From NCBI GenBank assembly GCA_009924735.1, contig RFQZ01000004.1:62001-126000 (forward strand): DNA of 64,000 bases, given 5' to 3'. A model generated the notes under the pieces. It searched no databases and was not told the DNA's origin. It saw only the letters and a program-made list of their open reading frames with translations. Source of the DNA: Flavobacteriia bacterium (lineage in GTDB: Bacteria; Bacteroidota; Bacteroidia; Flavobacteriales_D; Crocinitomicaceae). Of the stretch, positions 16,376 through 24,981 are shown in pieces; within the stretch, counting starts at the first letter, position 1, and each line of letters opens with the position of its first letter. A program made the translations under genes and the position numbers.

Positions 16376-17405
16376 TCCCAACGATGCGTTTGAAGAAGCG
16401 CAAGACGAAGAGGAATTATTTGAGCACCATCGTTTTGTCATTGACCCTGGCCAGTCCTTGCTTCGAATAGATAAATTCCTGATTGACCGGTTACCAAACA
16501 CGTCTAGAAATCGGATACAGATTTCTGCTAAAAACGGAAATGTTCTCGTCAATAAAATACCTGTTAAGTCAAGCTATCGGGTAAAACCATTGGACGAGAT
16601 TTCCATTGTAATGCCTTATCCAGTAAGGGAAATAACATTAATTCCTCAAGACTTACCCATTGAAATCGTCTACGAGGATGACGAATTATTGGTGGTCAAC
16701 AAAGACGTAGGTATGGTCGTGCATCCCGGATATGGAAACTATTCAGGGACTTTAATCAACGCCTTGGTTTTTCATTTGGAAAATTTACCTAAAGTAACTG
16801 ATGACAACCATGGCCGACCCGGTTTGGTTCACAGAATAGATAAAAACACCTCTGGATTGTTGGTGGTTGCAAAAACCGAAAATGCACTGACGCACTTGGC
16901 GAAGCAATTTTATGACAAGACTACAGAAAGAGTGTATTGGGCTTTGGTTTGGGGAGACCTTGAAAATGGCGGCACCGTACATAAGAACGTTGGACGCTCT
17001 CCAAAAAATCGCAAGGTGATGACGACCTTTCCTGGTGAAGAAGAAGGAAAAGTCGCCATTACCCATTACAAGCCTATCAAAAGATTTGGATTGGTAACGT
17101 TGATTGAATGCCGACTCGAAACGGGACGAACCCATCAAATTCGTGTACATATGCAATCCCTCGGTCATCCTATTTTCAATGATTTCGAATATGGCGGTGA
17201 TAAAATTCGTGTTGGACCTAATACACAACATTATAAATCATTTATTGAAAAAGGCTTTGCTTTCCTTCCTGGGCAAGCGTTACATGCGAAAACACTTGGG
17301 TTTATTCACCCAGAGAAAAAGGCCAAATATGATTTTGATTCCGAGTTGAATGAAGGGTTCAAAAACCTACTTAATCATTGGGAAACTTATAGTATTGGAT
17401 ATTAA
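16368..17405 (+). CDS. rluD: RluA/RluD-family 23S rRNA pseudouridine synthase
   Basis: The 345-aa protein matches the family's usual size. It has an N-terminal S4 RNA-binding domain (LRIDKFLIDRLPNTSRNRIQ, ~residues 32-95) and a catalytic domain with the HRIDKNTSGLLVV motif, whose Asp (HRID) is the catalytic residue. Later motifs are ETGRTHQIRVHM and LHAKTLGF. It converts uridines to pseudouridine, probably in helix 69 of 23S rRNA by analogy with RluD; the exact target is inferred. Translation starts at GTG 16368, overlapping the previous gene's end by 8 bases, with no nearby ATG that keeps the S4 domain complete. Confidence 0.9.
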   Translation: MIDPNDAFEEAQDEEELFEHHRFVIDPGQSLLRIDKFLIDRLPNTSRNRIQISAKNGNVLVNKIPVKSSYRVKPLDEISIVMPYPVREITLIPQDLPIEIVYEDDELLVVNKDVGMVVHPGYGNYSGTLINALVFHLENLPKVTDDNHGRPGLVHRIDKNTSGLLVVAKTENALTHLAKQFYDKTTERVYWALVWGDLENGGTVHKNVGRSPKNRKVMTTFPGEEEGKVAITHYKPIKRFGLVTLIECRLETGRTHQIRVHMQSLGHPIFNDFEYGGDKIRVGPNTQHYKSFIEKGFAFLPGQALHAKTLGFIHPEKKAKYDFDSELNEGFKNLLNHWETYSIGY

Positions 17406-17416
17406 TTTTATTTTCA

Positions 17417-17424
17417 TAATTTTG
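17417..17424 (+). promoter_or_regulatory. Promoter of the PorE-like gene (TTG-N19-TAATTTTG)
   Basis: The -7 box TAATTTTG matches TAnnTTTG. A TTG (17395-17397, in TATTGG) lies exactly 19 bases upstream, as expected for the Bacteroidota -33 element. The leader would be about 29 nt. Confidence 0.65.
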
Positions 17425-17457
17425 CTCGACGTCTGTTATTTTACTTAAAAAAGCAAC

Positions 17458-19638
17458 ATGAGAAACTTTTTACTGATTACGATTTTAAATCTTTGGGTAT
17501 TCTTATCCTTCGCTCAAACAAGTACTCCCAAATACATTGCTGAAGCGAGAAAATCTTTTGAAGCTGGAAAATATTTTGAAGCCCTGCCCAAACTTGAGGC
17601 AGCCTATAACAAAATGACCAACAAGGGCAAATCCATTGTTGAAAAAGGCGAAATGGCTTTTATGGTAGCAGAGTGCTATCGCCGGATGGAAAAATATGAC
17701 AAAGCAGGCCAATGGTATGGTTCTTCAATTGAGTTGAAATACTATGACATCAATCCAAAAGTATATTACTACCATGGTGAAATGCAACGTATGACGGGTG
17801 AATTGGCGAATGCAAAAATTAGCTACCAAGAATACAAAAAGCGCAGAGGCGCCGAAAAAGCAATCAACATTGAAGGTTTGATTGAAGCTTGCGACATTAC
17901 CTCTGATTTTCACATGGAAGAATCGAAATATGTCGTCAAAGCAGAGGAAAAAATGAATGAAAAAGAATTTGACATGTCTCCATTCTTGTCAGACAAAAAA
18001 GAAACGCAAGTTTATTTTGGTACCCAAAGAGAATCCGTTACGAATCCAACGAGAGACCCTATTACCGGAGAAAAATTCATGGACATTTGGGTAGCTGAAT
18101 TTGATGGTAAAGGTGATTTTATCAGTGCAAAAAGCATCGATGATAAAAATGTGGTCAACACGAAAGACAACGAAGGTACAGCAGTGATGGACAGAAAAGG
18201 TAAAACACTTTATTTCACAAGATGTCCCGCTTTGCCTAAACAAAATTTAGGTTGCGACATTTGGATGGCTGACAAAAATGGTGAAGAATGGGAAAATGTT
18301 CAAGAAATTGACATCAAAAAGGGCGGAGATTCCATTTCAGTTGGACATCCGTGTATCACCGCAGATGGTACCATGCTCATTTTTGCCTCAAACATGCTTG
18401 GAGGCATGGGAGGAAAAGACCTTTGGTACTTATTGTATGATAAAAAAGCAAAAGCATGGAGCACAACACCTATCAACATGGGGCCTGCCATTAACACTGC
18501 AGGAAATGAGTTGTTCCCATCCTTAAATGCCAATGACAGTTTGTTTTTCTTTGCGAGTGACGGTCACCCAGGAATTGGTGGTTTGGACATTTTCAAGGCT
18601 CATTTACAAACGCCTAAAGAAGGTGCTACAGCCAAAACATGGGCGAATGTGAAAAACATGCTTAAGCCGATCAACTCACCAGCAAATGATTATGCGTTGA
18701 CCATCCGCAAAGACCTTCGATCCGGATTATTTACTTCAGAAAGGTCTACCAGCAAGAACAGAACCTACGCCCCTGACATTTACTCTTTTACCACGCCTCC
18801 AGTAGCCTATGAATTACAGGTTATTGTTTATGAGCTCGGAAATAAATCCAAAAAGTTAGAAGGTGCCAAAGTTACCGTTAACGAGGTAAGTGGAGAGCAG
18901 TGGGAAGATTTAACCAACAAGAATGGTAAAACGCCAAAATGGTCCGATCGCAAAGGAAACAAAGCGCATCCACGCTATATCAACGGTGGGTTTGACTACC
19001 AAATTAAAGCATCCTTGAAACGCTATTTCCCTATGTCACGTCCAACCGTGATTACAACGAAAGGTGAAAATGGACAAGGCGTATTGGATCAAAACCAAAG
19101 CTTCGTGGTTGAAATTCCATTGATTCCCATCGAACTTAGAACGCCTGAGATTCGTTACTACCTAGACAAATGGACTTTTGTAAATGACAACACCATTAAA
19201 TCAAATGACTCCATTCAATTCCTTGTTAAACTATTGAAAGAGAACCCCGAAATCATCATTGAGCTTTATTCTCATACAGATAGCCGTGATACTGAAATTC
19301 ACAACCAAGCCCTTTCTCAAAACCGTGCAAAAGCCGTGTACAACTACTTGGTGGGTGTGGATCCAAATAATGCATGTCGTGTTATTCCTTTTGGTAGAGG
19401 TGAAAGTGAACCAGCTAAATACACCGATGAAAATGGCAAAGAACAATTGTTGACAGAAGAGTACATCAATCAATTCAAAGGCACACCTAAGTTTGAAGCG
19501 TTGCATCAAATGAACCGTAGAACAACGGTAAAAATTGTAATGGAGGAAGGCACAGAGGACCCAAAAATGTTCGATGCATCTCAACCTTGTACGCCTGATC
19601 CAAACAACTTCAAATACACGGACCCTCTTCCGAGATAA
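17458..19638 (+). CDS. PorE-like OmpA-family protein (TPR, beta-propeller, OmpA)
   Basis: The 726-aa protein starts with a signal peptide (MRNFLLITILNLWVFLSFAQ). TPR-like helices follow (~25-135, ARKSFEAGKYFEALPKLE, AECYRRMEKYDKA). Next come PD40/WD40-like propeller repeats (~180-450), a carboxypeptidase-regulatory-like segment (~455-560) and a C-terminal OmpA peptidoglycan-binding domain with SHTD (605-608) and LSQNRAKAVYNYL. This domain order matches PorE, the subunit that anchors the T9SS trans-envelope complex to peptidoglycan. Related paralogues without a T9SS role are common, so the PorE call is an inference. No lipobox Cys is seen at the cleavage site. The gene stands alone between its own promoter and terminator. 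The abundance of T9SS cargo nearby fits the role. Confidence 0.85.
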   Translation: MRNFLLITILNLWVFLSFAQTSTPKYIAEARKSFEAGKYFEALPKLEAAYNKMTNKGKSIVEKGEMAFMVAECYRRMEKYDKAGQWYGSSIELKYYDINPKVYYYHGEMQRMTGELANAKISYQEYKKRRGAEKAINIEGLIEACDITSDFHMEESKYVVKAEEKMNEKEFDMSPFLSDKKETQVYFGTQRESVTNPTRDPITGEKFMDIWVAEFDGKGDFISAKSIDDKNVVNTKDNEGTAVMDRKGKTLYFTRCPALPKQNLGCDIWMADKNGEEWENVQEIDIKKGGDSISVGHPCITADGTMLIFASNMLGGMGGKDLWYLLYDKKAKAWSTTPINMGPAINTAGNELFPSLNANDSLFFFASDGHPGIGGLDIFKAHLQTPKEGATAKTWANVKNMLKPINSPANDYALTIRKDLRSGLFTSERSTSKNRTYAPDIYSFTTPPVAYELQVIVYELGNKSKKLEGAKVTVNEVSGEQWEDLTNKNGKTPKWSDRKGNKAHPRYINGGFDYQIKASLKRYFPMSRPTVITTKGENGQGVLDQNQSFVVEIPLIPIELRTPEIRYYLDKWTFVNDNTIKSNDSIQFLVKLLKENPEIIIELYSHTDSRDTEIHNQALSQNRAKAVYNYLVGVDPNNACRVIPFGRGESEPAKYTDENGKEQLLTEEYINQFKGTPKFEALHQMNRRTTVKIVMEEGTEDPKMFDASQPCTPDPNNFKYTDPLPR

Positions 19639-19661
19639 TTCGATTTTATTGTTGATATTTT

Positions 19662-19687
19662 AAAAGCCGGTTTCCCCGGCTTTTTTT
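19662..19687 (+). terminator. Intrinsic terminator after the PorE-like gene
   Basis: A stem AAAGCCGG/CCGGCTTT with a short pyrimidine loop is followed by an unbroken T-run, 24 bases past the stop codon. Confidence 0.93.
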
Positions 19688-19688
19688 G

Positions 19689-19696
19689 TATCTTTA
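19689..19696 (+). promoter_or_regulatory. -7-like box TATCTTTA four bases before the DUF2851 start
   Basis: It differs from TAnnTTTG only in the last base. It lies right after the T-run of the preceding terminator and exactly 4 bases before GTG 19701, the same geometry as five exact or near-exact boxes elsewhere in the window. Confidence 0.45.
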
Positions 19697-19700
19697 ATAG

Positions 19701-20714
19701 GTGAGGGAAGCTGTTCTCCATTGGGCGTGGAAAAACAAAATTATTCAAGGACTGGAGCACTATTCAAAAAGTGAAGTAACCGTCCACCATACAGGTCAGT
19801 TTAACGAAAACCGATCTGGTCCAGACTTTTTCAATGCCCGCGTTTCCTTCGATGATCTCCAATGGTATGGTTCAATAGAAATCCATTACAAATCTTCTGA
19901 CTGGTATGCGCACAAGCATCAAAACGATGCGCGCTATGAAAATGTAGTCCTTCATGTGGTTGCCATTCATGACAAAACGGTTCACGTCCATAAAAAGCCA
20001 TTGCCTACGCTCGTGGTCTCTCCAAACATGTTCGATTTACTCAAGGATTCTCAGAAATTAAACATCTACAAACCCCTTATTTGTAAAAATGTTTCAAAAA
20101 CAAGCGCTCCCTTTTCAGAAGCATACCTCATTCAAACCGTTCAGAGCAGAATCCATCGCAAATTCGAAAAACATCGTTTTTTAGGTTTTCCTGAATTCCT
20201 TGCATTGGGTTTTGGAGGCATGCGAAATGGACTTCTTTTGTTAGAAGCAGTACAAAAAAAGAACCCGTCGTTGCTCTCTCAGCAGGATCAAATGGGAAGA
20301 CAGCGCTCAATACACAAGCAATGGTTCAGTTACCAAAAGTTCTTAAAAGCAATAGGGCTAGAAATGGAATTCATACTGCAACGACCCAAGAACCTAAAAA
20401 ATCATTTGATTTGCATGATTGAGCATCTTAAACAAGTGGGTTGCACCAACTTTGAAATTGGATACATCCTTAACAATGCCATTCTCCCCTACTTTTATTT
20501 ACATCATACCGATGCGAATACCCAACAAGAATTAATAGCCTTTCACAAATTGATGCCTTCAGAAAAAAACAAAACCCTAACCCATTTTAAAAACGCAGGT
20601 TTTCCGATGTCAAATGCTTTGCAAGGACAAGCCTATTTAGAAATTTATACCGAACTTTGTACGCAAAATAAGTGTCTGAAATGTCCAATAGGCAAAAGAC
20701 TTTTGTGTAAATGA
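19701..20714 (+). CDS. DUF2851 family protein
   Basis: The 337-aa protein matches the DUF2851 family, conserved in Bacteroidota and without an assigned function. Recognisable features are the aromatic N-terminus (REAVLHWAWKNKII), the SGPDFFNARV motif near residue 37, then WYGSIEIHYKSSDWYAHKHQND. The C-terminus carries Cys residues in CTQNKCLKCPIGKRLLCK, a possible metal site. The acidic and His motifs recall nuclease-like folds, but this is speculative. The GTG start is chosen because the family's N-terminal motif begins there. The stop overlaps the next gene by ATGA, and the run continues into the RmlD-like gene. Confidence 0.85.
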   Translation: MREAVLHWAWKNKIIQGLEHYSKSEVTVHHTGQFNENRSGPDFFNARVSFDDLQWYGSIEIHYKSSDWYAHKHQNDARYENVVLHVVAIHDKTVHVHKKPLPTLVVSPNMFDLLKDSQKLNIYKPLICKNVSKTSAPFSEAYLIQTVQSRIHRKFEKHRFLGFPEFLALGFGGMRNGLLLLEAVQKKNPSLLSQQDQMGRQRSIHKQWFSYQKFLKAIGLEMEFILQRPKNLKNHLICMIEHLKQVGCTNFEIGYILNNAILPYFYLHHTDANTQQELIAFHKLMPSEKNKTLTHFKNAGFPMSNALQGQAYLEIYTELCTQNKCLKCPIGKRLLCK

Positions 20715-20950
20715 AACGACAACTTCAAAAAATAATCTTTTTTTTCGAACTGCAATCCTACGGTGTTTGTGTTTGGTGGGCAAGAAAATTAGGCATTAAC
20801 CTATACAAAGTCCGTTTGGGTTTTATCTATTTAACCTTTATCGGATTAGGATCCCCGATTCTACTCTATCTGGTAATGGCTTGGATCCTTGAGCATAAAC
20901 ACTATTTTAAAATGCAGGCTAAATCAAAAACTTCGATTTGGGAATTATGA
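20711..20950 (+). CDS. Small PspC-domain membrane protein
   Basis: The 79-aa protein is a single PspC-like domain. It has a basic N-terminal helix, then LGINLYKVRLGFIYLTFIGLG leading into a hydrophobic segment (PILLYLVMAWIL), ending in a short charged tail. PspC domains are found in envelope-stress regulators, but short stand-alone copies like this have no proven role. It overlaps the genes on both sides by ATGA (20711-20714 and 20947-20950), so expression is coupled to DUF2851 and the RmlD-like gene. Confidence 0.8.
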   Translation: MKRQLQKIIFFFELQSYGVCVWWARKLGINLYKVRLGFIYLTFIGLGSPILLYLVMAWILEHKHYFKMQAKSKTSIWEL

Positions 20951-21849
20951 AAGTATTGATCACAGGTTCTAATGGTTTGTTGGGACAAAAACTGGTTGCT
21001 TTTTGCACGGAGAACCACATTGACTTTTTAGCGGTTTCCAAGGGGCCAAATAGAAATCCCGAATGTCCAGAATCATTGTACACCTCTCTAGATTTAACAG
21101 ACGAAGTAAATGTGATTGACTTCTTTGCTAAGCATACCTTTTCCCATTGCATTCATACTGCTGCCATGACAAATGTCGATGCTTGCGAACAACATCCCGT
21201 AGACTGCATGGAAGTTAACCAACATGCTTCCAATCGCCTTTTTGACCTTTCTATGCAAAAGGAAGTTTTCTTTCTGCTTTTGTCGACCGATTTTGTTTTT
21301 GATGGTGCAACAGGAAATTATGCTGAAGAAGACCTTCCGAATCCGTTAAGTGTATATGGCAATTCAAAATTTCTCTCTGAACAACACATGTTGCATTCTG
21401 GAAATAGCAATTGGGCCATTGCAAGAACCATCATTGTGTATGGCAAAGGTTATGCGCTGAACAAATCCAACATCTTCACTTGGTTGCTAACCGAATTAAA
21501 ATCCAATAAAACAGTTAACCTGCTTACCGATCAATTCCGAGCACCGACCTGGGCAGACGACCTCGCCTGGGGATGCATGCAAATTTTACAGTTAGGTGAA
21601 ACAGGTATTTTTCACTTGTGTGGACCCGAAACCCTTTCGATTCATGAAATAGGAATTCGCGTAGCGAAACACATAGGAGCAGATGTGAATTTGGTGCAAA
21701 AGTCTGACACAACCACCTTAAACCAAGCCGCTAAAAGACCTCCACATACCGGCTTTGATTTGTCGAAGTCATTTAAAATTCTCAAGTATACACCCAAACG
21801 AATCGAAGAAACTTTGGATTCTTTAATGGAATTAGGACAATTTTCTTAA
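20947..21849 (+). CDS. RmlD-like SDR (dTDP-4-dehydrorhamnose reductase family)
   Basis: The 300-aa extended short-chain dehydrogenase has the N-terminal NAD(P) motif TGSNGLLGQKL, a catalytic-type YGNSKFLSEQ (YxxxK), and STDFVFDG, which is typical of RmlD. RmlD reduces dTDP-4-keto-rhamnose; no other rhamnose genes are nearby, so another nucleotide sugar or carbonyl substrate is possible. The start is ATG 20947, which overlaps the PspC stop (ATGA). A TTG nine bases earlier (20938) is in frame but weak. Confidence 0.85.
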   Translation: MKVLITGSNGLLGQKLVAFCTENHIDFLAVSKGPNRNPECPESLYTSLDLTDEVNVIDFFAKHTFSHCIHTAAMTNVDACEQHPVDCMEVNQHASNRLFDLSMQKEVFFLLLSTDFVFDGATGNYAEEDLPNPLSVYGNSKFLSEQHMLHSGNSNWAIARTIIVYGKGYALNKSNIFTWLLTELKSNKTVNLLTDQFRAPTWADDLAWGCMQILQLGETGIFHLCGPETLSIHEIGIRVAKHIGADVNLVQKSDTTTLNQAAKRPPHTGFDLSKSFKILKYTPKRIEETLDSLMELGQFS

Positions 21850-21855
21850 AAAGAA

Positions 21856-21863
21856 TATCTTTA
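21856..21863 (+). promoter_or_regulatory. -7-like box TATCTTTA before the first APC permease
   Basis: It differs from TAnnTTTG at the final base and lies 21 bases before the ATG at 21885, in the 35-base gap after the RmlD-like gene. Confidence 0.4.
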
Positions 21864-21884
21864 TCCTCTTTCAAATTAAAAAAT

Positions 21885-23453
21885 ATGTCAAAAAGTCCTT
21901 GGAGAAAAAAATCATTGGTTGATTTATTAGCGCAAGCTGAAAACAGTGAAATGAAACGCACCCTTGGTGCTGGAAGTCTCATCGCATTGGGTATTGGCGC
22001 CATCATTGGTGCAGGTCTATTTGTACGCACGGCAGCAGCAGCCTCGGAAGCAGCTGGTTCTGGCGTTACCATTTCTTTTGTCATTGCAGCCATTGGTTGT
22101 GCTTTAGCCGGGTTGTGTTACGCCGAATTCGCATCCATGATTCCAATTTCTGGAAGTGCCTACGCCTATTCCTTTGTTACCATGGGCGAATTGGTTGCTT
22201 GGATCATCGGGTGGTCATTGATCATGGAATACGCACTTGGTGCCGCAACGGTATCGATTGCATGGAGTGAATACCTCAACAACCTCCTGGGGAACGCCAT
22301 TCCCTATGAATGGTGTCACTCTCCCTTTGAAAGCATGTATCATGTTTCTCATCAAACGATGTTACAAATAAAGGAGTTACCCGGTCATTGGGAAGGCATT
22401 GAAAAAGGATTTCTGAGTGCGGCTCAATATGATAAATTACCAACAGCACTATTAAGCAAAGTAAGTGTAACGTCCGGAATCATTAATGCGCCCGCATTAT
22501 TCATTTTATTGGCCTTAACCTTATTGTTGATTCGAGGCACCCAAGAATCTGCATTGGTCAATTCAATCATTGTATTTATTAAAGTTGCCATTGTTCTCGT
22601 GTTTATCGTTATAGGCTGGCAGTTTATCAAACCTTCAAACCATACCCCATACTTAATACCCGAAGGCGTTTTTGGACATGAAGGATTCTTTAAATGGGGC
22701 TGGGGCGGTGTACTTGGCGGTGCAGGAATTGTTTTCTTTGCCTTTATTGGTTTTGATGCAGTAAGTACCACGGCCCAAGAGGCAAAAAACCCGAAAAGAG
22801 ATATGCCCATTGGAATCCTTGGATCCCTAGCCATTTGTACGGTCTTATATATCCTATTCGGACATGTTCTCACGGGGGTTGCACATTGGAGTGAATTTGC
22901 AACTGCAGGAAAGGAAGCCTCAGTATCTTATGCCATTAAAACGTATATGGCTGGTTACGAATGGCTTGGAACAGGTGTTACCCTTGCTATTTTGGCTGGT
23001 TTTTCTTCTGTAATCTTGGTGATGTTAATGGGCCAAAGTCGTGTGTTCTTTTCGATGAGCAAGGATGGATTAATTCCTGCTGCATTTGGAAAATTACATC
23101 CTAAATTTCAAACCCCACATATTGCCAATTGGATGCTGTTTGCCTTTGTAGGTGCTTTCGCTGCTTTTGTACCAGGAAGTGTCGCAGGTGATTTAACCTC
23201 TTTTGGGACCTTGTTTGCATTCATCTTGGTTTGTTTGGGAATTCTGATCATGCGTAAAAGCAATCCACAAATCAAACGACCTTTCAAAACACCCTTGGTG
23301 CCTTTTGTGCCTGTATTGGGTATTTTAGTGTGTACCGCAATGATTGTTTCCTTAGATATCCAAACCCTGAAAGCTGCAGGTATTTGGATGGCCATTGGCT
23401 TGGTGATCTATTTTGCTTACAGTCGTAAAAACTCTCACCTTCACCCTAAGTAA
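21885..23453 (+). CDS. APC-superfamily amino-acid permease (CAT-like)
   Basis: The 522-aa integral membrane protein has about 12-14 hydrophobic segments. The first carries the APC signature GIGAIIGAGLFVRTAAAASEAAG (unwound TM1), later FFAFIGFDAVSTTAQEAKNP, the cationic amino-acid transporter hallmark. It likely imports or exchanges amino acids; the substrate cannot be told. A second APC permease follows 48 bases downstream but is quite different in sequence, so the pair is not a recent duplication. Confidence 0.88.
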   Translation: MSKSPWRKKSLVDLLAQAENSEMKRTLGAGSLIALGIGAIIGAGLFVRTAAAASEAAGSGVTISFVIAAIGCALAGLCYAEFASMIPISGSAYAYSFVTMGELVAWIIGWSLIMEYALGAATVSIAWSEYLNNLLGNAIPYEWCHSPFESMYHVSHQTMLQIKELPGHWEGIEKGFLSAAQYDKLPTALLSKVSVTSGIINAPALFILLALTLLLIRGTQESALVNSIIVFIKVAIVLVFIVIGWQFIKPSNHTPYLIPEGVFGHEGFFKWGWGGVLGGAGIVFFAFIGFDAVSTTAQEAKNPKRDMPIGILGSLAICTVLYILFGHVLTGVAHWSEFATAGKEASVSYAIKTYMAGYEWLGTGVTLAILAGFSSVILVMLMGQSRVFFSMSKDGLIPAAFGKLHPKFQTPHIANWMLFAFVGAFAAFVPGSVAGDLTSFGTLFAFILVCLGILIMRKSNPQIKRPFKTPLVPFVPVLGILVCTAMIVSLDIQTLKAAGIWMAIGLVIYFAYSRKNSHLHPK

Positions 23454-23456
23454 AAT

Positions 23457-23464
23457 TAGATTCG
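23457..23464 (+). promoter_or_regulatory. Weak -7-like box TAGATTCG before the second APC permease
   Basis: One mismatch (C for T) from TAnnTTTG in the short gap between the two permease genes; a -33 element is not clear. Confidence 0.25.
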
Positions 23465-23501
23465 CATTGTACATTTTTTCAATGCATTGAACGAAGTGGA
23501 G

Positions 23502-24956
23502 ATGAGTGATAAAGCAAACGTGATGGGAACGAAATTAAAAAAATCTTTAGGGTTATTAGACGCTACACTGCTGGTAGCCGGATCGATGATTGGGTCAGGG
23601 ATTTTTATTGTTTCTACCATCATGTTACGCGACATAGGATCACCTGCTTGGCTCTTGGTTTTGTGGGTGCTCACTGGAATCATTACCATTTTCGCGGCAT
23701 TGAGTTATGGTGAATTGGCTGGAATGATGCCAAATGCTGGCGGACAATACATCTACATTCAAAGGGCTTATGGAAGGCTAACTTCCTTTTTATATGGCTG
23801 GACCGTATTTTCAGTCATCCAGACCGGAGTTATTGCAGCAGTGGCGGTTGCTTTTGCCAAGTATTCCTCCATATTTTTCCCCGTATTAAACCAAAACCTC
23901 CTACAAACAGGCTTTCTAGATGTAAGCTTAGCCCAAGTTGTCGCCATTGGATCCATTGTTTTTTTAACCGCTATGAATACTTTTGGACTTCAGAATGGAA
24001 AATGGGTACAACTCATCTTTACCTTCGCTAAGATTTTTGCGCTGGTCGGTTTAATAGGCTTGGGATTCTGGTTTGGGTCTAGAATGAATTTTTTTACGCT
24101 CAACTTTAAAGATGCTTGGTCTGCCTTTCGCATGGTTAAAACAGGTAATGTATTTCACAGAGAGAATTTGACAGGACTTTCGTTGTTGAGTGCTTTAGGA
24201 GCTACGCTGATTTTTTCTTTGTTTTCATCCGATGCGTGGAACAATGTTACTTTCATCGCAGGGGAGATAAAAAATCCCAAAAAGAACATTCCTCGAAGTT
24301 TGTTTTTAGGCACCCTTATCGTTACGATCATTTACATCTTGGCAAATGTTGCTTACCTAATGCTCTTACCCATTCAAGGAAATCCAAATGCAACCAATCC
24401 AATTGCCCAAGGGATTATGTTTGCCTCCAATGACCGTGTGGGAACCTCCGCTGCCTTCAGTATGTTTGGAAATGTTGGTATTTGGCTCATGGCTGGTCTG
24501 ATCATGATTTCCACCTTTGGTTGCAACAACGGGTTGATTTTGGCAGGGTCTAGGTTATACTATGCCATGTCAAAAGATGGGTTGTTTTTCAAAAAAGCCG
24601 GACAACTTAACAAACATTCAGTACCTTCAAATGCTTTATGGATTCAATGCTTGTGGGCCTCATTGCTTTGTCTTTCTGGGAAATACAGCGACCTCTTGAC
24701 TTACAGCACCTTTGCCAGTTTGTTGTTTTACATTTTGACAATTTCAGGATTATTTAGACTACGGAGAACAGAACCCCTTACGGAACGTCCCTACAAAGCC
24801 TTTGGATACCCCTTGGTTCCTGCCTTGTATATTGTGATTGCAACTGCCATTTGCATCAATTTGTTTATTTGTGATTTCAGAAATTCAGGCGCGGGGCTTC
24901 TACTCGTCTTGGTGGGAATCCCTTTTTATTTCTTCACACGCGCTCGCAATAGTTGA
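23502..24956 (+). CDS. APC-superfamily amino-acid permease (LAT-like)
   Basis: The 484-aa polytopic protein has the TM1 signature VAGSMIGSGIFIVSTIML and about 12 hydrophobic segments. SLFSSDAWNNVTFIAGEIKNPKKNIP resembles L-type/heterodimeric-type APC exchangers of bacteria (SteT/YkbA-like), probably exchanging neutral amino acids. ATG 23502 is preferred over TTG 23487; ATG 23520 (MGTKLKKS) is also possible because the conserved part starts just after it. The substrate is inferred only at family level. Confidence 0.86.
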   Translation: MSDKANVMGTKLKKSLGLLDATLLVAGSMIGSGIFIVSTIMLRDIGSPAWLLVLWVLTGIITIFAALSYGELAGMMPNAGGQYIYIQRAYGRLTSFLYGWTVFSVIQTGVIAAVAVAFAKYSSIFFPVLNQNLLQTGFLDVSLAQVVAIGSIVFLTAMNTFGLQNGKWVQLIFTFAKIFALVGLIGLGFWFGSRMNFFTLNFKDAWSAFRMVKTGNVFHRENLTGLSLLSALGATLIFSLFSSDAWNNVTFIAGEIKNPKKNIPRSLFLGTLIVTIIYILANVAYLMLLPIQGNPNATNPIAQGIMFASNDRVGTSAAFSMFGNVGIWLMAGLIMISTFGCNNGLILAGSRLYYAMSKDGLFFKKAGQLNKHSVPSNALWIQCLWASLLCLSGKYSDLLTYSTFASLLFYILTISGLFRLRRTEPLTERPYKAFGYPLVPALYIVIATAICINLFICDFRNSGAGLLLVLVGIPFYFFTRARNS

Positions 24957-24981
24957 TTTTTGGTGACGTTTAACGCACCAT

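Noticed and set aside
22424-22873. 149-residue minus-strand open frame inside the first APC permease gene
   Set aside because: It is antisense to a well-supported membrane transporter; its composition mirrors the sense codons.
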